Below are positions 42,545-44,046 of a stretch of DNA of 44,046 nucleotides, one piece after another. The notes beneath the pieces were generated by a model. That model saw nothing but the letters and a program-made list of their open reading frames with translations, made no database searches and had not been told where the DNA came from. Location: the NCBI GenBank assembly GCA_027858855.1, contig JAQIBV010000052.1, forward strand, positions 1 to 44,046, in the 5' to 3' direction. The stretch is from Spirochaetota bacterium (GTDB lineage Bacteria > Spirochaetota > UBA4802 > JAFGJZ01). Made by a program: the position numbers and the translations under genes. How positions within the stretch are numbered: the first letter of the stretch is position 1; the number at the start of each line of letters is the position of its first letter.

Positions 42545-43582
42545 ATGAAAAAATCCGAAATATCATTTTTTGAAAAATACCTCACCATATGGGTAGCTCT
42601 CTGCATTGCCGTGGGTGTTGCCATAGGTCATTTTTTACCCGCTGCCCCCGATTTTTTGAGTAAACTTGAATATGCCCATGTCTCGATACCGGTAGCCGTT
42701 CTTATCTGGCTTATGATCTACCCGATGATGCTCAAAATCGACTTCGGTGGAGTTGTCAAATCACTTAAAGAGCCAAAAGGGCTGGTGCTGACACTAATTG
42801 TTAACTGGCTGATTAAACCCTTTACAATGTATTTTTTTGCATGGCTCTTCTTTTATCACATTTTCGCAGACATCATCACGGCAGAGAATGCTAAGAGTTA
42901 TCTTGCAGGAGCCGTACTATTAGGTGCCGCCCCCTGCACTGCTATGGTCTTTGTCTGGAGCCATCTTACAAAGGGAAATCCGGCCTACACTCTGGTACAG
43001 GTTGCAGTAAACGACCTTGTTCTGCTTGTTGCCTTTACACCAATAGTCGCTTTCCTGCTGGGTATCGGCGGAATCACTGTTCCATACGCCACACTTATTC
43101 TGTCAGTACTGCTGTTTGTGGTTATACCGCTATTTCTTGGTTACCTTTCTCGGCGTCTTGTTATTGCACATAAGGGACAGGAATTCTTTGATAAGAAATT
43201 TTTACCCTCATTTAATGGAGTAACAATAGGCGGTCTGCTACTTACACTTGTAATAATCTTCTCTTTTCAGGGATCGGTCATACTTAAACAGCCGTCTGTA
43301 ATTCTGCTTATCGCGATTCCACTTATTATACAGACATTTTTTATTTTCACACTGGCGTACAGCGCTGCACGGTTTTTAAAACTGGGTCACGATATAGCAA
43401 GCCCTGCCGCCATGATAGGCGCGAGCAATTTTTTTGAGCTTGCAGTTGCAGTTGCGATAGCTCTTTTCGGTCTGTCTTCAGGAGCAACACTGGCGACTGT
43501 CGTAGGAGTCCTTGTAGAAGTGCCCGTAATGCTTTCACTTGTTGCAATATCAAATAGAACAGCAGGTTGGTTTAAAAAATAG
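42545..43582 (+). CDS. acr3: Arsenite efflux transporter ACR3
   Basis: 345 aa, with about ten membrane helices. The ACR3 signature is clear: LLGAAPCTAMVFVWSHLTKG carries the conserved Cys, and IGASNFFELAVAVAIALFG carries the conserved Glu. It expels arsenite across the inner membrane, driven by the membrane potential or proton gradient. Last gene of the ars operon, followed by a perfect hairpin. Confidence 0.95.
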   Translation: MKKSEISFFEKYLTIWVALCIAVGVAIGHFLPAAPDFLSKLEYAHVSIPVAVLIWLMIYPMMLKIDFGGVVKSLKEPKGLVLTLIVNWLIKPFTMYFFAWLFFYHIFADIITAENAKSYLAGAVLLGAAPCTAMVFVWSHLTKGNPAYTLVQVAVNDLVLLVAFTPIVAFLLGIGGITVPYATLILSVLLFVVIPLFLGYLSRRLVIAHKGQEFFDKKFLPSFNGVTIGGLLLTLVIIFSFQGSVILKQPSVILLIAIPLIIQTFFIFTLAYSAARFLKLGHDIASPAAMIGASNFFELAVAVAIALFGLSSGATLATVVGVLVEVPVMLSLVAISNRTAGWFKK

Positions 43583-43584
43583 TT

Positions 43585-43615
43585 TCATAATCCCCGCCAA
43601 AGGCGGGGATTATGA
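43585..43615 (+). terminator. Perfect hairpin after the ars operon
   Basis: A 14-bp perfect stem (TCATAATCCCCGCC / AAA / GGCGGGGATTATGA) begins 3 nt past the acr3 stop. There is no clear T-tract, so termination may be partial; the strong GC stem also protects the 3' end. Confidence 0.6.
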
Positions 43616-43618
43616 GTT

Positions 43619-43960
43619 GAATTATCAAAAAGAACAGCATAAACTAAAATGAATACATACTAGGTTTTAATTTATGAAATTTATCTTTACCGCAAAAGCG
43701 GAGTAAGCAGAAATTATCGAAAAGAACAGCGTAAAATAAAATCAATACAAACTAAGTTTTAAAACTTATTAGATTTATCTTTACCGCAAAAAGCGGAATA
43801 AACAGAAATTATCGAAAAGAACAGCGTAAACCAAAATTAATATAAACTAGGTTTTAATTTATGGAATTTATCTTTACCGCAAAAAGCGGAGTAAGCAGAA
43901 ATTATCGGAAAGAACAGCGTAAACTTAAAATCACATAAACCTGATTTTAAAACTTTTTCA
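43619..43960. repeat. Degenerate repeat array, about 92-95 bp per unit
   Basis: Units start near 43619, 43711, 43806 and 43899 (last one partial). Each begins AATTATC(G)AAAAGAACAGC, continues through TAAACT.GGTTTTAA and GAATTTATCTTTACCGC, and ends in a small palindrome CCGC-AAAAA-GCGG followed by AGTAAGCAG. The spacing varies by a few bases and the units differ at many positions, so it is an old array. No frame is coding. Confidence 0.85.
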
Positions 43961-43988
43961 ATTTTAATTTTAGCAATTTGAATTCAAC

Positions 43989-44021
43989 TTCCTTCCCCCC
44001 GCCGGATGCGGGGGGAAGGAA
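43989..44021. other. Strong C/G palindrome near the right edge
   Basis: A 14-bp stem, TTCCTTCCCCCCGC / GCGGGGGGAAGGAA, with a 5-nt loop CGGAT. It is close in style to the hairpins at 41993 and 43585, but no adjacent gene is visible before the window ends. Confidence 0.6.
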
Positions 44022-44046
44022 ATAAAAAAAACAAATTCAATTACAA

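Noticed and set aside
43619-43960. Possible CRISPR array
   Set aside because: Units of about 93 bp are continuous degenerate repeats without a constant short repeat and unique spacers of uniform length, and no cas genes are nearby.

Overview
The window looks like chromosomal DNA from a moderately AT-rich spirochaete (Spirochaetota). This is an inference from gene content, not from any rRNA or database match. The content behind it is: a 7TM-DISM sensor with an RsbW-like ATPase domain, a membrane class III nucleotide cyclase, cmk directly followed by rpsA, a chemotaxis operon, a ZapA gene beside a hugely acidic coiled-coil protein, and a signal-peptide protein that looks like an outer-membrane barrel. 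Most of the window is ordinary vegetative chromosome. No phage, complete insertion sequence, CRISPR array or integrase was seen.

Layout. Positions 1-180 hold three exact 43-bp tandem repeats and a plus-strand terminator. Positions 224-4700 carry nadE, a TetR regulator coupled to a small upstream ORF, a Gfo/Idh/MocA oxidoreductase and a lone receiver protein. A short coding remnant, a membrane adenylate/guanylate cyclase and a YugP-type zinc peptidase follow, then pyk and a biotin ECF transporter operon (bioY-bioM-bioN). Positions 11308-18337 carry a 7TM sensor, murJ (minus strand) and a plus-strand run of TPR protein, membrane protein and degenerate ABC ATPase.

From 36127 down to 18328 every recognisable gene is on the minus strand. 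In transcription order these are prmA; infC-rpmI-rplT and an outer-membrane-type protein; the acidic coiled-coil protein and zapA; cheW-cheA-cheB; cheY; scpA; scpB-cmk-rpsA-TPR protein and rpmF; then rnc-NUDIX-STAS. They cover translation, chromosome segregation, division and chemotaxis, and are divided by intrinsic terminators after prmA, rplT, cheY and rpmF.

An unknown helical-protein gene with two tiny flanking ORFs, thrS, a tRNA-Val(GAC) gene and tpx come next. Positions 40365-43582 are a compact arsenic-resistance operon (arsR, arsP-like permease, arsC, acr3). It is followed by C/G-rich palindromes and an array of about 93-bp degenerate repeats.

The points most worth a second look are: a CheA fused to a C-terminal CheC-type phosphatase domain; the rplT terminator embedded in the signal-peptide codons of the next gene; infC starting at an AUA codon; an ABC-like ATPase lacking the signature motif, Q-loop Gln and catalytic Glu beside an orphan membrane protein; the extreme acidic protein next to ZapA; and the two repeat arrays at the window ends.
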